The notes beneath the pieces are model-generated. The model made no database searches, was not told the origin of the DNA, and worked only from the letters and a program-made list of their open reading frames with translations. The position numbers were made by a program, and so were the translations under genes. From assembly GCF_014647375.1 (NCBI RefSeq), contig NZ_BMPB01000011.1, forward strand, positions 62,001 through 126,000: a stretch of 64,000 bases of DNA, in the 5' to 3' direction. Shown here in pieces: positions 8,864 to 17,774 of this stretch; position 1 is the stretch's first letter, and the number at the start of each line of letters is the position of its first letter. The stretch comes from Parabacteroides faecis (lineage in GTDB: Bacteria > Bacteroidota > Bacteroidia > Bacteroidales > Tannerellaceae).

Positions 8864-10282
8864 ATGGAGAACTATTATCTTTCACTTGTATATCTCTGTT
8901 GTGCGTGGCTTGTTTCTTCCTGCAATGTCTCCACTTCCCGCAAGCAGACAGACTTAATGACGAAAGACAGTATTTGTGAGACTCCGGCTCACAATATGTC
9001 AGCCAGGGAAATCCCTGCCCAGGAAGTACCGATGCGGTTATTGGAAAAGCTGGCGGAACTTTACGGGGATGAACCTCCCGGATTTACCGGTTTTTCAGTC
9101 ACCAATAAGAACTGTCCTGATTTTATTTGCGGCGTATATGTGAACGAATCCAATAGGTTGGTGGTCCAGATTAAAGGCGATTCTATTGTGGCACGTAAAC
9201 GGTTGGAAGATGTGTTGGATTCGAAAGACTTTCTCATTGAAACCGATGCTATATATACCCAAAAAGAACTGATAGCACTTAAAGAACAACTGCTTGACAG
9301 ACAAATAACATTGGGTGATTTACCCCTTCTCAGGAATGTGTCTTATACTAAAATGAGAACGCATGATATTGAAATATGCCTGATTGTCAATACTCCGGAG
9401 GAGCAAAAAAAGTTTCGTGAGCAAGTTATGGACTCTCCGGCTTTCTGTTTTACCGGACCGGAAATCCCCGATGGAAATACAGTGGTGGGAGTGAGTGATA
9501 CGATGGGGATTGTTCTTCGTCCGGAGTATCCCGTCTATTCAGCGGCAACAAAAGAAATCCGGTTTATCTTGTATAATAGTAGCAGGCATATGGTTCATTG
9601 CGACAGATATTATTTTATTACCAGTGAGGATGAAGAAGGCGTATGGCATCAATTATCCGGGAATCATTATGCTTTTTTAGATGTTGCTAACGGGGTGGGG
9701 AGCGGTGAATATACAGAGTTTTCTGCCGGTCTTAATCTGGATATGCATAAGAATCGTGCGGGGCGTTACCGTTTTTTCTTTCATGTAATTCCCGGAGATG
9801 TGGGGTTTGCAACAAAAGTACTGATGATGGCTGAATTTCGCCTTTCGGATGATAAGGAGGAACTAAACCGAATAACTAAAAATCCTATGCCCGAAAGCTT
9901 CCTGGGAGGTTTGTCTGAACAGGAGTTTAGTAAACAGGAAAAGCATATGCTGGAAACAACCGTATTCACAGTCGTAGAACAGATGCCCGAGTTTTCAGAA
10001 GGAGGACAAAAAGCCCTGTTAGCTTTTATAGCAGATAACATCCCGGAAAATATAACCGGAGAAGGACGTGCAACAGTCTCTTTTACTGTAGAAAAGGATG
10101 GCTCGTTGAGCGATATTAGGGTTATTCGTTCTTCTTCGTACAAAGAACTCGATGACGAAGCAATCCGTATCATCCGGAAAATGCCGAAATGGATACCAGG
10201 TAAACACCGTGGAAAGACTGTCAGAGTGAAATATACCATTCCGGTCACTTTCCGTAAAAAGCAGGAGAGTAATAATCAATAA
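8864..10282 (+). CDS. Lipoprotein with prodomain-like, Ig-like and TonB C-terminal domains (paralogue 1)
   Basis: Unrecognised three-part lipoprotein of 472 residues. The lipobox is SSC with the acylated cysteine at residue 20. Residues about 60-200 contain the pattern GxSVxxxxCPDFxxGxYVxE...LVVQIKGD, resembling the alpha-lytic-protease-type prodomain fold. Residues about 215-330 resemble a bacterial Ig-like domain (PEYPVYSAATKEIRFILYNSS...GRYRFFF). Residues about 380-468 are a TonB C-terminal domain (VSFTVEKDGSLSDIRVIRSS...MPKWIPG), preceded by the Bacteroidetes MPEFxxGG linker. There is no inner membrane anchor or proline-rich spacer, so this is not a standard energy transducer. The next paralogue starts 12 bases downstream. 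Domain names are by-eye resemblance except TonB_C, which is clear. Confidence 0.85.
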   Translation: MENYYLSLVYLCCAWLVSSCNVSTSRKQTDLMTKDSICETPAHNMSAREIPAQEVPMRLLEKLAELYGDEPPGFTGFSVTNKNCPDFICGVYVNESNRLVVQIKGDSIVARKRLEDVLDSKDFLIETDAIYTQKELIALKEQLLDRQITLGDLPLLRNVSYTKMRTHDIEICLIVNTPEEQKKFREQVMDSPAFCFTGPEIPDGNTVVGVSDTMGIVLRPEYPVYSAATKEIRFILYNSSRHMVHCDRYYFITSEDEEGVWHQLSGNHYAFLDVANGVGSGEYTEFSAGLNLDMHKNRAGRYRFFFHVIPGDVGFATKVLMMAEFRLSDDKEELNRITKNPMPESFLGGLSEQEFSKQEKHMLETTVFTVVEQMPEFSEGGQKALLAFIADNIPENITGEGRATVSFTVEKDGSLSDIRVIRSSSYKELDDEAIRIIRKMPKWIPGKHRGKTVRVKYTIPVTFRKKQESNNQ

Positions 10283-10294
10283 ATCAGATGAAGT

Positions 10295-11701
10295 ATGGAA
10301 AATCGACTTCTTTTATCAGTATGTATCGGTGGCCTGTTGTTTACTTTCGCCTGCAACATCTCCACTTCTCGTAAATCGGCGGACACGATGCCGAAAGACA
10401 GTATTAGTGAGACTCCGGCTCATAATATGTCAGGTCGGGAAGTCCCTGCCCAGGAAGTTCCGATGCGGTTATTGGAAAAGCTGGGTGAACTCTATGGAGA
10501 TAATCCTCCCGGAGTTGTTGGCTTTTCGGTCGAGAGCAAGAAGTGTCCCGACTTTATCGGCGGCATCTATATTGATGATCGGGATACGTTGGTTTTCCAA
10601 ATCAGGGGTGACTCTGCCACTGTCCGTAAACAACTGGAAGAGATATTGGGATCGAAGGAGTTCATTGTCGAACCAGGTTTGACCTATACTCAAAAAGAAC
10701 TTTTAGTAATTAACGAGAAACTGACTGAACGATGGCGGCAACTCGAAAGAACTCCTGTGATGCGTAATGTGATAAGTACAGGGGTTGGAACACATGCTAT
10801 CGAGATATGCTTGATTGTCAATACTCCTGAGAAACAAAAGGAATTCCGTGAGAATGTGATGGACTCCCCGGCTTTCCGTTTTACCGGCCCAGAGGTGCCC
10901 CCCATAAATACAACAGAAGGAGTGAATGATATAAAAGGTGTTGCTCTTCGTCCTGAATACACTGTTTATTCAACGGAAACCAAGCAAGTAAAATTTATCT
11001 TATACAATCATAGCGGAGGTCCTGTTTATTGCGGTGCACATTATTACATCACCTATGAAGACGACAAAGGTGTCTGGCGCAAACTGCCTATCAATGATTT
11101 TGCAGTCGATATCCTTTATAGTGTAGAAAATGAAGACTGTTGGGAGTTCTCTGCTTCCCTTTACCCCGATGTGTATCCGAACCATACCGGACGTTATCGT
11201 TTTTTCTATGATGTTACCATCGGAGATATGCAGGTTGGTGACAAACTGTTGATGATGGCAGAATTTCGCTTGTCGGATAGCAAACAGGAACTGGCACAGG
11301 CTACCAAGACACCTGTTCCCGAAACGATTCTGAGTGGTTTATCTGAACAGGAATATCGTGAAAAGGAGGAACATTTATTTGCAACGCGGGTATTCACTGT
11401 CGTAGAACAAATGCCCGAATTTCCGGATGGCGGTCATTCCGGTCTTTTAAAATTCATTGAGGATAATATCTCGAAGAACATAACAAAAGAAGGACGTGTG
11501 GCTGTTTCGTTTGTCGTGGAAAGAAACGGTTCGCTAAGTGACATTCAGGTCATTCGTTCTTCTTCATATAAAGAACTCGATGACGAAGCAATCCGTATTG
11601 TTCGGAAAATGCCGAAATGGATACCTGGCAGGCAGCGTGGTAAACCGGTAAAAGTAAAATATACCGTTCCGGTAGATTTCCATAAAGGAGAAAATAACTA
11701 A
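10295..11701 (+). CDS. Lipoprotein with prodomain-like, Ig-like and TonB C-terminal domains (paralogue 2)
   Basis: Second member of the family, 468 residues, cotranscribed with the gene before it. The lipobox is TFAC, then N-I-S-T-S-R-K as in the paralogues. The prodomain-like segment reads GFSVESKKCPDFIGGIYIDD; the Ig-like segment reads PEYTVYSTETKQVKFILYNH and ends GRYRFFYDV; the TonB_C domain begins at VSFVVERNGSLSDIQVIRSS, near-identical to paralogue 1 in the RSSSYKELDDEAIRI block. High similarity at both ends and looser similarity in the middle point to tandem duplication with divergence of the central part. It is followed by a hairpin terminator at 11711-11744. The function is unknown. 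Confidence 0.86.
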   Translation: MENRLLLSVCIGGLLFTFACNISTSRKSADTMPKDSISETPAHNMSGREVPAQEVPMRLLEKLGELYGDNPPGVVGFSVESKKCPDFIGGIYIDDRDTLVFQIRGDSATVRKQLEEILGSKEFIVEPGLTYTQKELLVINEKLTERWRQLERTPVMRNVISTGVGTHAIEICLIVNTPEKQKEFRENVMDSPAFRFTGPEVPPINTTEGVNDIKGVALRPEYTVYSTETKQVKFILYNHSGGPVYCGAHYYITYEDDKGVWRKLPINDFAVDILYSVENEDCWEFSASLYPDVYPNHTGRYRFFYDVTIGDMQVGDKLLMMAEFRLSDSKQELAQATKTPVPETILSGLSEQEYREKEEHLFATRVFTVVEQMPEFPDGGHSGLLKFIEDNISKNITKEGRVAVSFVVERNGSLSDIQVIRSSSYKELDDEAIRIVRKMPKWIPGRQRGKPVKVKYTVPVDFHKGENN

Positions 11702-11710
11702 CAGAAATGA

Positions 11711-11744
11711 GATGGCAGGTATTGAATTTCCTGCCTCTTTTTTT
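11711..11744 (+). terminator. Rho-independent terminator after the first two-gene unit
   Basis: GGCAGG (11714-11719) pairs with CCTGCC (11730-11735), followed by TC and a run of seven T. Confidence 0.82.
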
Positions 11745-11782
11745 AATAAGTGAGAAGTACGCCTTCTCTTATCTTTTTTCTG

Positions 11783-11790
11783 TATATTTG
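11783..11790 (+). promoter_or_regulatory. Bacteroidetes -7 promoter element (TATATTTG)
   Basis: TATATTTG sits 34 bases before the ATG at 11825, in the context GTATATTTGGAAAC, which closely copies the element before 8864. The two operons of this family are therefore likely to share regulation. Confidence 0.6.
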
Positions 11791-11824
11791 GAAACAGTAT
11801 AACGTCTAATAGGAGGGTCTGTTT

Positions 11825-13180
11825 ATGCGAATCATAGGATTTCTATTCGTGTACCTGTTTTTGTTGGCCGATTTGGGTGCACAGGTAAAAGACCGGTATC
11901 TTGAACTCACTCATGATACTCTTTCTGCCGAAATGGTTGGTACTAACTTCCTGCGTACGACATTTTCTTCCGTTCCGCAGGCTTTCTTTATGAATAAGGA
12001 TTGCATGAACGATTGTAAAGCCTGGGAAATAGAACAGTTGGACGATATCTATCGGTTCAAAGCGGTTGAGGGCCATAACCTTTTTCATTATTCTACAGAC
12101 GAATTATCAGCTAAAACGATGGAAGCATTGGCTGACCGGGAGTTATATGACCTGCTTTCGAATCTGTTCCGCCGTGCCTTCCTGCTGGCAGAAGATGCAG
12201 ACGGATATAGTCTCGGCCTGGATGGGTATACCTGTTATTTCGCTTCTACGGATACTTGTGGAAAAGTGAGCGTCGGTTTGAAATGGGCACCTGAGGTCGG
12301 TTCTTTGTGCCGCGAATTGACCGACCTGGGAGATTCTGTTTACAGCCGGATTGTCAGGAATGAGACTGATTGGGCTTTGACGAAGCAGGCTGCTGCCGCC
12401 CTTTTGGAGAAATTGGAAAAAGAACCTGTCGATACTGTCCGTAATCCGGTTTATCGCGGCATCTGGCAGCTGGGATTACAACAGAAGAATCCGGTGGAGT
12501 TAAGTGAGGAACCTCAATTCCCCGGTTTTGTAGATATTGAAGCGTATTTTTATGATAAGATGGAGTATCCGGTAGATATGTTAAAAGCAAACAGGGGTGG
12601 TTACGCCGTTTGCCAGTTTACGATAGACACAATGGGAATGGTAAAAGATGTTTTTACGCTGGATAGTAGTGAGCCTGCCTGTGAAAAAGAGGTAAAGCGT
12701 CTGATAAATACAATGTCGCATTGGCTTCCGGCCTATGATAAAGCCGGCAAACGGGTGGAATGTATGTACGCTGTTTATGTCTCGTTCCGTCCGCAACGTT
12801 ATTATACCCGGCAGAAAATACGCGAAGCATGGGATAAACAGAAAGAACAGCTGTTTGTCAATTATGAATCGGTAGCGGAGTTTCCAGGCGGTAGTGCTGC
12901 CTGTTTAGAGTTTATCAGGAAACATGTACAATATCCTTCTTCGTATATCGGTTCGAATAAGAATGTGAGGGTTACTTGTACATATACTATAAATACGTAT
13001 GGAGAGTTGAAGGATTTTGAAGTTATTCGCAGTAGTAATATTCCTGAATTTGATGAAGAGGCTTTGCGGGTACTTCGGCTTATGCCGCGTTGGAAACCGG
13101 CAACCAGTTGCTATCAGCAACCTCGTTTTATAGAATGCAGATATACTATTCCTGTTATATTTACAGACTCGGGGAAATAA
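11825..13180 (+). CDS. Secreted protein with two tandem TonB C-terminal domains
   Basis: Protein of 451 residues with a signal peptide (residues 1-20, ending LGAQ) rather than a lipobox. Residues about 20-215 are an unrecognised N-terminal region with paired cysteines (CMNDCKAW near residue 60). Two TonB_C domains follow: about 240-315 (GYAVCQFTIDTMGMVKDVFT) and about 345-448 (EFPGGSAACLEFIRKH, then TYTINTYGELKDFEVIRSS and MPRWKPA). It lacks a membrane anchor and a proline-rich spacer. It sits between paralogues 2 and 3 of the neighbouring lipoprotein family and starts a second transcription unit with the gene at 13217, 36 bases downstream. It may be a partner of the lipoproteins; this is inference. 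Confidence 0.82.
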   Translation: MRIIGFLFVYLFLLADLGAQVKDRYLELTHDTLSAEMVGTNFLRTTFSSVPQAFFMNKDCMNDCKAWEIEQLDDIYRFKAVEGHNLFHYSTDELSAKTMEALADRELYDLLSNLFRRAFLLAEDADGYSLGLDGYTCYFASTDTCGKVSVGLKWAPEVGSLCRELTDLGDSVYSRIVRNETDWALTKQAAAALLEKLEKEPVDTVRNPVYRGIWQLGLQQKNPVELSEEPQFPGFVDIEAYFYDKMEYPVDMLKANRGGYAVCQFTIDTMGMVKDVFTLDSSEPACEKEVKRLINTMSHWLPAYDKAGKRVECMYAVYVSFRPQRYYTRQKIREAWDKQKEQLFVNYESVAEFPGGSAACLEFIRKHVQYPSSYIGSNKNVRVTCTYTINTYGELKDFEVIRSSNIPEFDEEALRVLRLMPRWKPATSCYQQPRFIECRYTIPVIFTDSGK

Positions 13181-13216
13181 GAATCGTTAGTCAAAAGCAT
13201 TAAATTAAAAAGCAGT

Positions 13217-14590
13217 ATGGAGAATTATTATCTTTCACTAGTATGCATTGGTTGTATGTGGCTTGTTGCTTCCTGCAATGTTTCCACTTCCCGTAAACAG
13301 ACGGATTTAGTGCCGAAAGACAGTATCGGTCAGTTCTCAGACCGGGAGAAGCCTGTACAAGAAGTCCCGAGGCGTTTGTTGGATAAATTAGGAGAACTCT
13401 ATGGGGATAACCCTCCCGGTGTCGTCGGTTTTTCGCTCGAGAGCAAGAATTGTCCGGACTTTATCGGTGGTATCTATATCAACGACCGGGATACGCTGGT
13501 GATCCAAATCAAAGGCGATTCAGCGACTATTCGTCAGCGATTGGAGAAAGACCTGCAGTCGAAAGAGTTTATTGTCGAGCCATGTAAAACATATACGCAG
13601 AAGGATTTATTAGCCATTAACGATAAACTGGTGGAACGATGGAGGGCTTTGGAAAATACGCCTGTAATGAGAAACGTAACCGGAGCCGGAGTCGGGACGC
13701 ACGATATCGAAATCCATTTAATCGTTAATACGCCGGAGAAACGGAAGGAATTTCGCGAACAAGTAATGGATTCTCCCGCCTTCCGTTTCACCGGAGTTGA
13801 AACGCCTGTCGAAAAAACAACTGTCGGGGTGAACGATACATTAGGCGTTGCTATCCGTCCGGAGTATACGGTTTATTCGACAAAAAGCGACAGTGTGAAG
13901 TTTATCTTGTATAACCGTAGCGGCAAAACTATTCATTGCGGTGAACATTATTTTATTACTTATGAAGATACCGGAGGTGTCTGGCGTGAATTGCCTATTA
14001 ATGAGAATTTTGTAGACATAGGCCATTGGGTGGAAGATGATGATTACAGAGAGTATACTGCTTTTCTTTTTCCGAAAGTGCATCCTAATCCTCCGGGCCG
14101 CTACCGTTTCTTTTATGAGGTTACTGTTGGCGACTATCGGGAAGGAGCTCAATTGAAAATGATGGCCGAATTTCGTTTGTCTGATGATAAAAAAGAGTTG
14201 AAACAGGTAGCCAAAACTCCTCTCCCGGCAGTGATATTGGGTGGCCTCTCCGAACAGGAGTATTATAAACGAAAAGAACAGATACTGGAAACTAAAATAT
14301 TCAACATTACGGATGAAATGCCTGAATTTCCAGACGGAGGAGTAGAGGGACTTTATGCTTATATGGCCGCCCGTGTACCAAAAGATGATAAAAAGAGAAA
14401 TGCAACGCTTCAATTTGTCGTTGAGAAAGACGGTTCGCTAAGTCATATTGAAGTGGTAAACTCTTCCGAAAACAAACGTTTTGACGAAGAGGCTGTCCGT
14501 ATTGTCAAAGAAATGCCGAAATGGAAACCGGGTAAGCGCCGGGGTAGGGTCGTTAGGACCAAATATTCGTTATCGTTATGTTTTTATTAA
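13217..14590 (+). CDS. Lipoprotein with prodomain-like, Ig-like and TonB C-terminal domains (paralogue 3)
   Basis: Third paralogue, 457 residues. The signal is almost identical to that of paralogue 1 (MENYYLSLV) with lipobox ASC. The prodomain-like region is closest to paralogue 2 (GFSLESKNCPDFIGGIYIND), while the TonB_C domain is the most divergent: the SSSYKELDDEAIRI block has become SSENKRFDEEAVRI and the linker helix differs (PEFPDGGVEGLYAYMAAR). It ends shortly after the last strand (YSLSLCFY). It shares the short loss of the SETPAHNMS-like segment near residue 35 seen in the other two copies. The function is unknown. Confidence 0.85.
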   Translation: MENYYLSLVCIGCMWLVASCNVSTSRKQTDLVPKDSIGQFSDREKPVQEVPRRLLDKLGELYGDNPPGVVGFSLESKNCPDFIGGIYINDRDTLVIQIKGDSATIRQRLEKDLQSKEFIVEPCKTYTQKDLLAINDKLVERWRALENTPVMRNVTGAGVGTHDIEIHLIVNTPEKRKEFREQVMDSPAFRFTGVETPVEKTTVGVNDTLGVAIRPEYTVYSTKSDSVKFILYNRSGKTIHCGEHYFITYEDTGGVWRELPINENFVDIGHWVEDDDYREYTAFLFPKVHPNPPGRYRFFYEVTVGDYREGAQLKMMAEFRLSDDKKELKQVAKTPLPAVILGGLSEQEYYKRKEQILETKIFNITDEMPEFPDGGVEGLYAYMAARVPKDDKKRNATLQFVVEKDGSLSHIEVVNSSENKRFDEEAVRIVKEMPKWKPGKRRGRVVRTKYSLSLCFY

Positions 14591-14653
14591 GAGAGGAGGA
14601 AGATAATCTCTAACATCCCCTGCATCTGCCTTGCTATTGCGGATCTTATGTTT

Positions 14654-14710
14654 ACTGTCGTTTGTGAACCGGCTTCGCTCAAACAGGTCAGCGAGCTCAC
14701 AGACGACAGT
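14654..14710. terminator. Inverted repeat between convergent operons
   Basis: ACTGTCGTTTGTGA (14654-14667) is complementary to TCACAGACGACAGT (14697-14710) at 13 of 14 positions, with a loop containing GCTTCGCTCAAACAG, which resembles the repeat element at 8576-8701. It lies between the plus-strand gene ending at 14590 and the minus-strand tyrA ending at 14727, so it may serve both as a terminator and as a repeat. Confidence 0.55.
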
Positions 14711-14726
14711 GGAATTTATCGGTTCA

Positions 14727-15500
14727 TTACTCGATATTCTTACGAATCTTAGTCAGATACTCCTTCATCGCTTCGGAATCTTTATCTTTGATGATATCTT
14801 GCAGGATATTCAATTCCTCCTGTATCCGGGAAATCTGTTTCGGAGTACGCGGATTGAAGAGAATTTCTGTCAATAGATAATCATCTTCAGACAGCAATCC
14901 GCGTGCAATCTTCATGTGACGTTTGAACGTTGTACCCGGTGCATCCTGATGTTTCATGATGGCGGCAAATACCATGGTCGAAGCAAACGGTATACCTAAA
15001 GAATAAGCAACCACCTTATCATGTTCCTCAAACGTATATTCACGTATATTCAGGCGAAGGCTGGAATAGATATCTTTGAAGAAGATCTTTCCCAAATGGT
15101 CACCTTCCGATATGATGATCGTATTTTCCTTTTCCAGATTTCCCAGATTGGCAAAAGTCGGACCGAACATCGGGTGAGTGGAGACATACGGGAATCCGCA
15201 GGTTTCGTAGAACTCTTTCAGATGCGTCTTCACGGAAGCGATATCTGAAATAATACAATACGGTTGCAGATAAGGAAGAACGGTTTTGAACGCGTCGATC
15301 GTATAATTCAACGTAACGCAGTTGATAACCAGTTCGGGAGCAAAGTCTGCCACCTCTTCCGGCTTTTGTAACCGTACAGCATTGTAGATGAAACGCATGC
15401 GCTTCGGATCATTTTCCAATACAGCTACTTCGTGATCAAAACTCAGCAAATCGGTGAAGAAAGAACCCATCTTTCCGGCACCTAATATTAATATCTTCAT
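14727..15500 (-). CDS. tyrA: Prephenate dehydrogenase
   Basis: NAD(P)-dependent oxidative decarboxylation of prephenate to 4-hydroxyphenylpyruvate, the tyrosine branch. 257 residues. The Rossmann motif G7-A-G-K-M-G12 opens the protein, and SDIASVKTHLKEFYE followed by YVSTHPMFGP is the prephenate dehydrogenase signature region. It is short for the family and lacks a C-terminal ACT domain, so feedback control must come from elsewhere, in line with the operon attenuator. It is the last gene of a four-gene minus-strand operon and starts 3 bases after the stop of the DAHP synthase gene. Confidence 0.93.
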   Translation of the reverse strand: MKILILGAGKMGSFFTDLLSFDHEVAVLENDPKRMRFIYNAVRLQKPEEVADFAPELVINCVTLNYTIDAFKTVLPYLQPYCIISDIASVKTHLKEFYETCGFPYVSTHPMFGPTFANLGNLEKENTIIISEGDHLGKIFFKDIYSSLRLNIREYTFEEHDKVVAYSLGIPFASTMVFAAIMKHQDAPGTTFKRHMKIARGLLSEDDYLLTEILFNPRTPKQISRIQEELNILQDIIKDKDSEAMKEYLTKIRKNIE

Positions 15501-15503
15501 TTC

Positions 15504-16571
15504 TTATTCATTCATGATGATCATCTGCTGACGAACAGACTCTTCGTGTATCTCTTTCAATATTTCCTTTACAAACTCAACATTCAGCTCCATTGTCTGT
15601 CCCATGTCCGAACGTTTTTCCAGTATTTCGCTGTAACGCGGTGACTGCAGGATGGGCATGTTGTGCTCCTTCTTATACACACCGATCTCACGGGAGATAC
15701 GCATACGTTTAGCCAGCAACTCGAGCAATTGTTCGTCGATACCGTCGATCTGGCGGCGCAGTTCGGCCAGGTTTTCCGTTGTCTGTGTCTCGTTACGGAT
15801 AACCAGCAGGTTGACAACATAATCCAGCACATCCGGAGTGATTTGCTGTGAAGCATCGCTCCATGCACAATCCGGACACGGATGAGATTCGATCATCAGA
15901 CCGTCGAAGCTCAGGTCCATAGCCTGCTGTGAAAGCGGAGCGATCAGTTCGCGTTTACCACCGATATGGCTAGGATCGCAGAAGATCGGCAGGTTCGGCA
16001 TGCGGCGGCGCAGTTCGATAGGAATATGCCACAGTGGCAGGTTACGGTACATCTTCTTGTCATACGAGCTGAATCCGCGGTGGATAGCTCCCAGTTTGTG
16101 GATACCGGCTCCGTACAGACGTTCGAATGCACCGATCCACAATTCCAGGTCCGGGTTTACCGGGTTCTTGATCAGGACAGGAATATCTACCCCTTTCAAC
16201 GCATCGGCAATCTCCTGTACGGCGAATGGATTGACGGTTGTACGGGCGCCGATCCACAAGATATCGATCCCTGCTTTCAAAGCTTCGAATACGTGGTCTT
16301 TCGTTGCCACTTCGGTAGCGACATACATGCCTGTCTCTTTTTTCACACGTTTCAGCCATTGTAATCCGACTGCACCGATACCTTCGAATCCTCCCGGTTT
16401 TGTACGTGGTTTCCAGATTCCTGCACGGAATATTTTAACGCCTTTCGATGCAAGCTGTTGAGCTGCCTCCATTACTTGTTCTTCTGTTTCGGCGCTACAC
16501 GGTCCCGAGATGATGATGGGACGCTGAGGGTCCACACCGGGTAATAAGATTGATTCTAATTCCATTTCCAT
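15504..16571 (-). CDS. Bifunctional DAHP synthase / chorismate mutase
   Basis: Fusion enzyme of 355 residues catalysing the first step of the shikimate pathway and the chorismate-to-prephenate rearrangement. Residues about 1-258 are a KDO8P-synthase-like (AroA-beta) DAHP synthase with GPCSAE at 23-28, FRAGIWKPRTKPGGFEG at 48-64 and CDPSHIGG at 198-205. Residues about 265-350 form an AroQ-type chorismate mutase with the helix ENLAELRRQIDGIDEQLLEL and the RISREIGVYKKEH segment. The domain order (synthase then mutase) is the one known in Bacteroidetes and supports channelling. Two possible starts (M1 or M3) cannot be separated. It starts 12 bases after the end of the aminotransferase gene. Confidence 0.95.
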   Translation of the reverse strand: MEMELESILLPGVDPQRPIIISGPCSAETEEQVMEAAQQLASKGVKIFRAGIWKPRTKPGGFEGIGAVGLQWLKRVKKETGMYVATEVATKDHVFEALKAGIDILWIGARTTVNPFAVQEIADALKGVDIPVLIKNPVNPDLELWIGAFERLYGAGIHKLGAIHRGFSSYDKKMYRNLPLWHIPIELRRRMPNLPIFCDPSHIGGKRELIAPLSQQAMDLSFDGLMIESHPCPDCAWSDASQQITPDVLDYVVNLLVIRNETQTTENLAELRRQIDGIDEQLLELLAKRMRISREIGVYKKEHNMPILQSPRYSEILEKRSDMGQTMELNVEFVKEILKEIHEESVRQQMIIMNE

Positions 16572-16583
16572 GATTGTATACTT

Positions 16584-17774
16584 TTATTTGTTTATTTCTA
16601 ATTGTTTGATTCTGTTTAATGCTTCCTGTAATGCTTCATTCTTGCAGCAAAGGGAGATGCGGATATAACGTTCGCCACAGCTGCCGAAAATAAATCCGGG
16701 AGTGATAAAGACATTGGCTTCGTACAACACTTTGTTTGCCAGTGCTTCGCTGCCTTCAGCTTCTGCCGGAATCTTTCCCCAAAGGAACATGCCTACCTGG
16801 TTTTCATCATACGTACATCCTATAGCATGCATGATCTGTCCGGCCAGGTCGCGGCGGCTGCGATAAGTACGGTTCATATTGTCATACCATTCTTTCGGAG
16901 CTTTCAGGGCTTCCACCGCAGCATGCTGCATCGGTTTGAACTGGCCCGAGTCGATATTGCTCTTAACCTTCAGTATCCATTGAACGAACTGTGTATTTGA
17001 AGCCAGCATAGCCATACGCCATCCGGGCATGTTGTGCGCCTTGCTCATCGAATTCATTTCGATGCAGATGTCTTTTGCTCCCGGCACACTGAGGATACTT
17101 AGCGGATGCTCGTTCAGGATAAAACTGTACGGATTGTCATTACATATAATAATCCCGTGTTTGCGTCCGAAAGCAACCAGCTTTTCAAAAAGCTCCATGC
17201 TAGCATTGGCTCCGGTCGGCATATTGGGGTAATTCACCCACATCAGCTTCACATTGGAAAGATCGCTCTTTTCCAGTGCTTCGAAATCCGGTTGCCATCC
17301 CAATTCCTCTTTCAGTTCATAGGGGATCAGGTTTGCCTGTACCAGCTTGCTTACCGAACTGTAGGTCGGATAGCCCGGGTTGGGAACCAATACGCCGTCG
17401 CCCGGATTCAGGAAAGCCAGTGAGATATGCAGGATACCTTCTTTGGATCCGATCAGCGGCTGGATCTCCGTCTTCGGGTCCAACTCCACACCATACCAGG
17501 TCTTGTACCAGTCTGCGAAACCTTTACGTAATTCCGGAATACCTACATACGGCTGATAACCATGCTCATTGGCATTATGGGCATGTTCGCACAATGTCTC
17601 GATCGTCTGTTCCGAAGGAGGCAGGTCGGGACTACCTACGCCCAGGCTGATTACATTCTTGCCTGCGGCATTCATTTCGGCTACCTCTTTCAGTTTCTTC
17701 GAGAAGTAGTATTCCTGTACGCTGCCGACGCGGTCGGCAGGTGTGATATTACACACTTTGTTTTCCTTCTGCAT
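16584..17774 (-). CDS. PLP-dependent class I/II aminotransferase, probably aromatic
   Basis: Fold-type I aminotransferase of 396 residues. The start is taken as the ATG at 17774; an in-frame GTG two codons upstream is possible. Visible motifs: SLGVGSPDLPPS near residue 45, the MWVNYPNMPTGAN nucleotide/PLP-binding stretch, ICNDNPYSFI, and the Schiff-base lysine in EMNSMSKAHNMPGWRM. The LL-diaminopimelate aminotransferase-like sequence type is common, but its location between pheA and the DAHP synthase gene indicates transamination of phenylpyruvate and 4-hydroxyphenylpyruvate as its main task. The start overlaps the 3' end of pheA by about 26 bases, suggesting translational coupling. Confidence 0.9.
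   Translation of the reverse strand: MQKENKVCNITPADRVGSVQEYYFSKKLKEVAEMNAAGKNVISLGVGSPDLPPSEQTIETLCEHAHNANEHGYQPYVGIPELRKGFADWYKTWYGVELDPKTEIQPLIGSKEGILHISLAFLNPGDGVLVPNPGYPTYSSVSKLVQANLIPYELKEELGWQPDFEALEKSDLSNVKLMWVNYPNMPTGANASMELFEKLVAFGRKHGIIICNDNPYSFILNEHPLSILSVPGAKDICIEMNSMSKAHNMPGWRMAMLASNTQFVQWILKVKSNIDSGQFKPMQHAAVEALKAPKEWYDNMNRTYRSRRDLAGQIMHAIGCTYDENQVGMFLWGKIPAEAEGSEALANKVLYEANVFITPGFIFGSCGERYIRISLCCKNEALQEALNRIKQLEINK

Noticed and set aside
13841-14413. 190-codon minus-strand frame opposite the third TonB_C lipoprotein
   Set aside because: The plus-strand protein is supported by two paralogues; the antisense frame has no family features.
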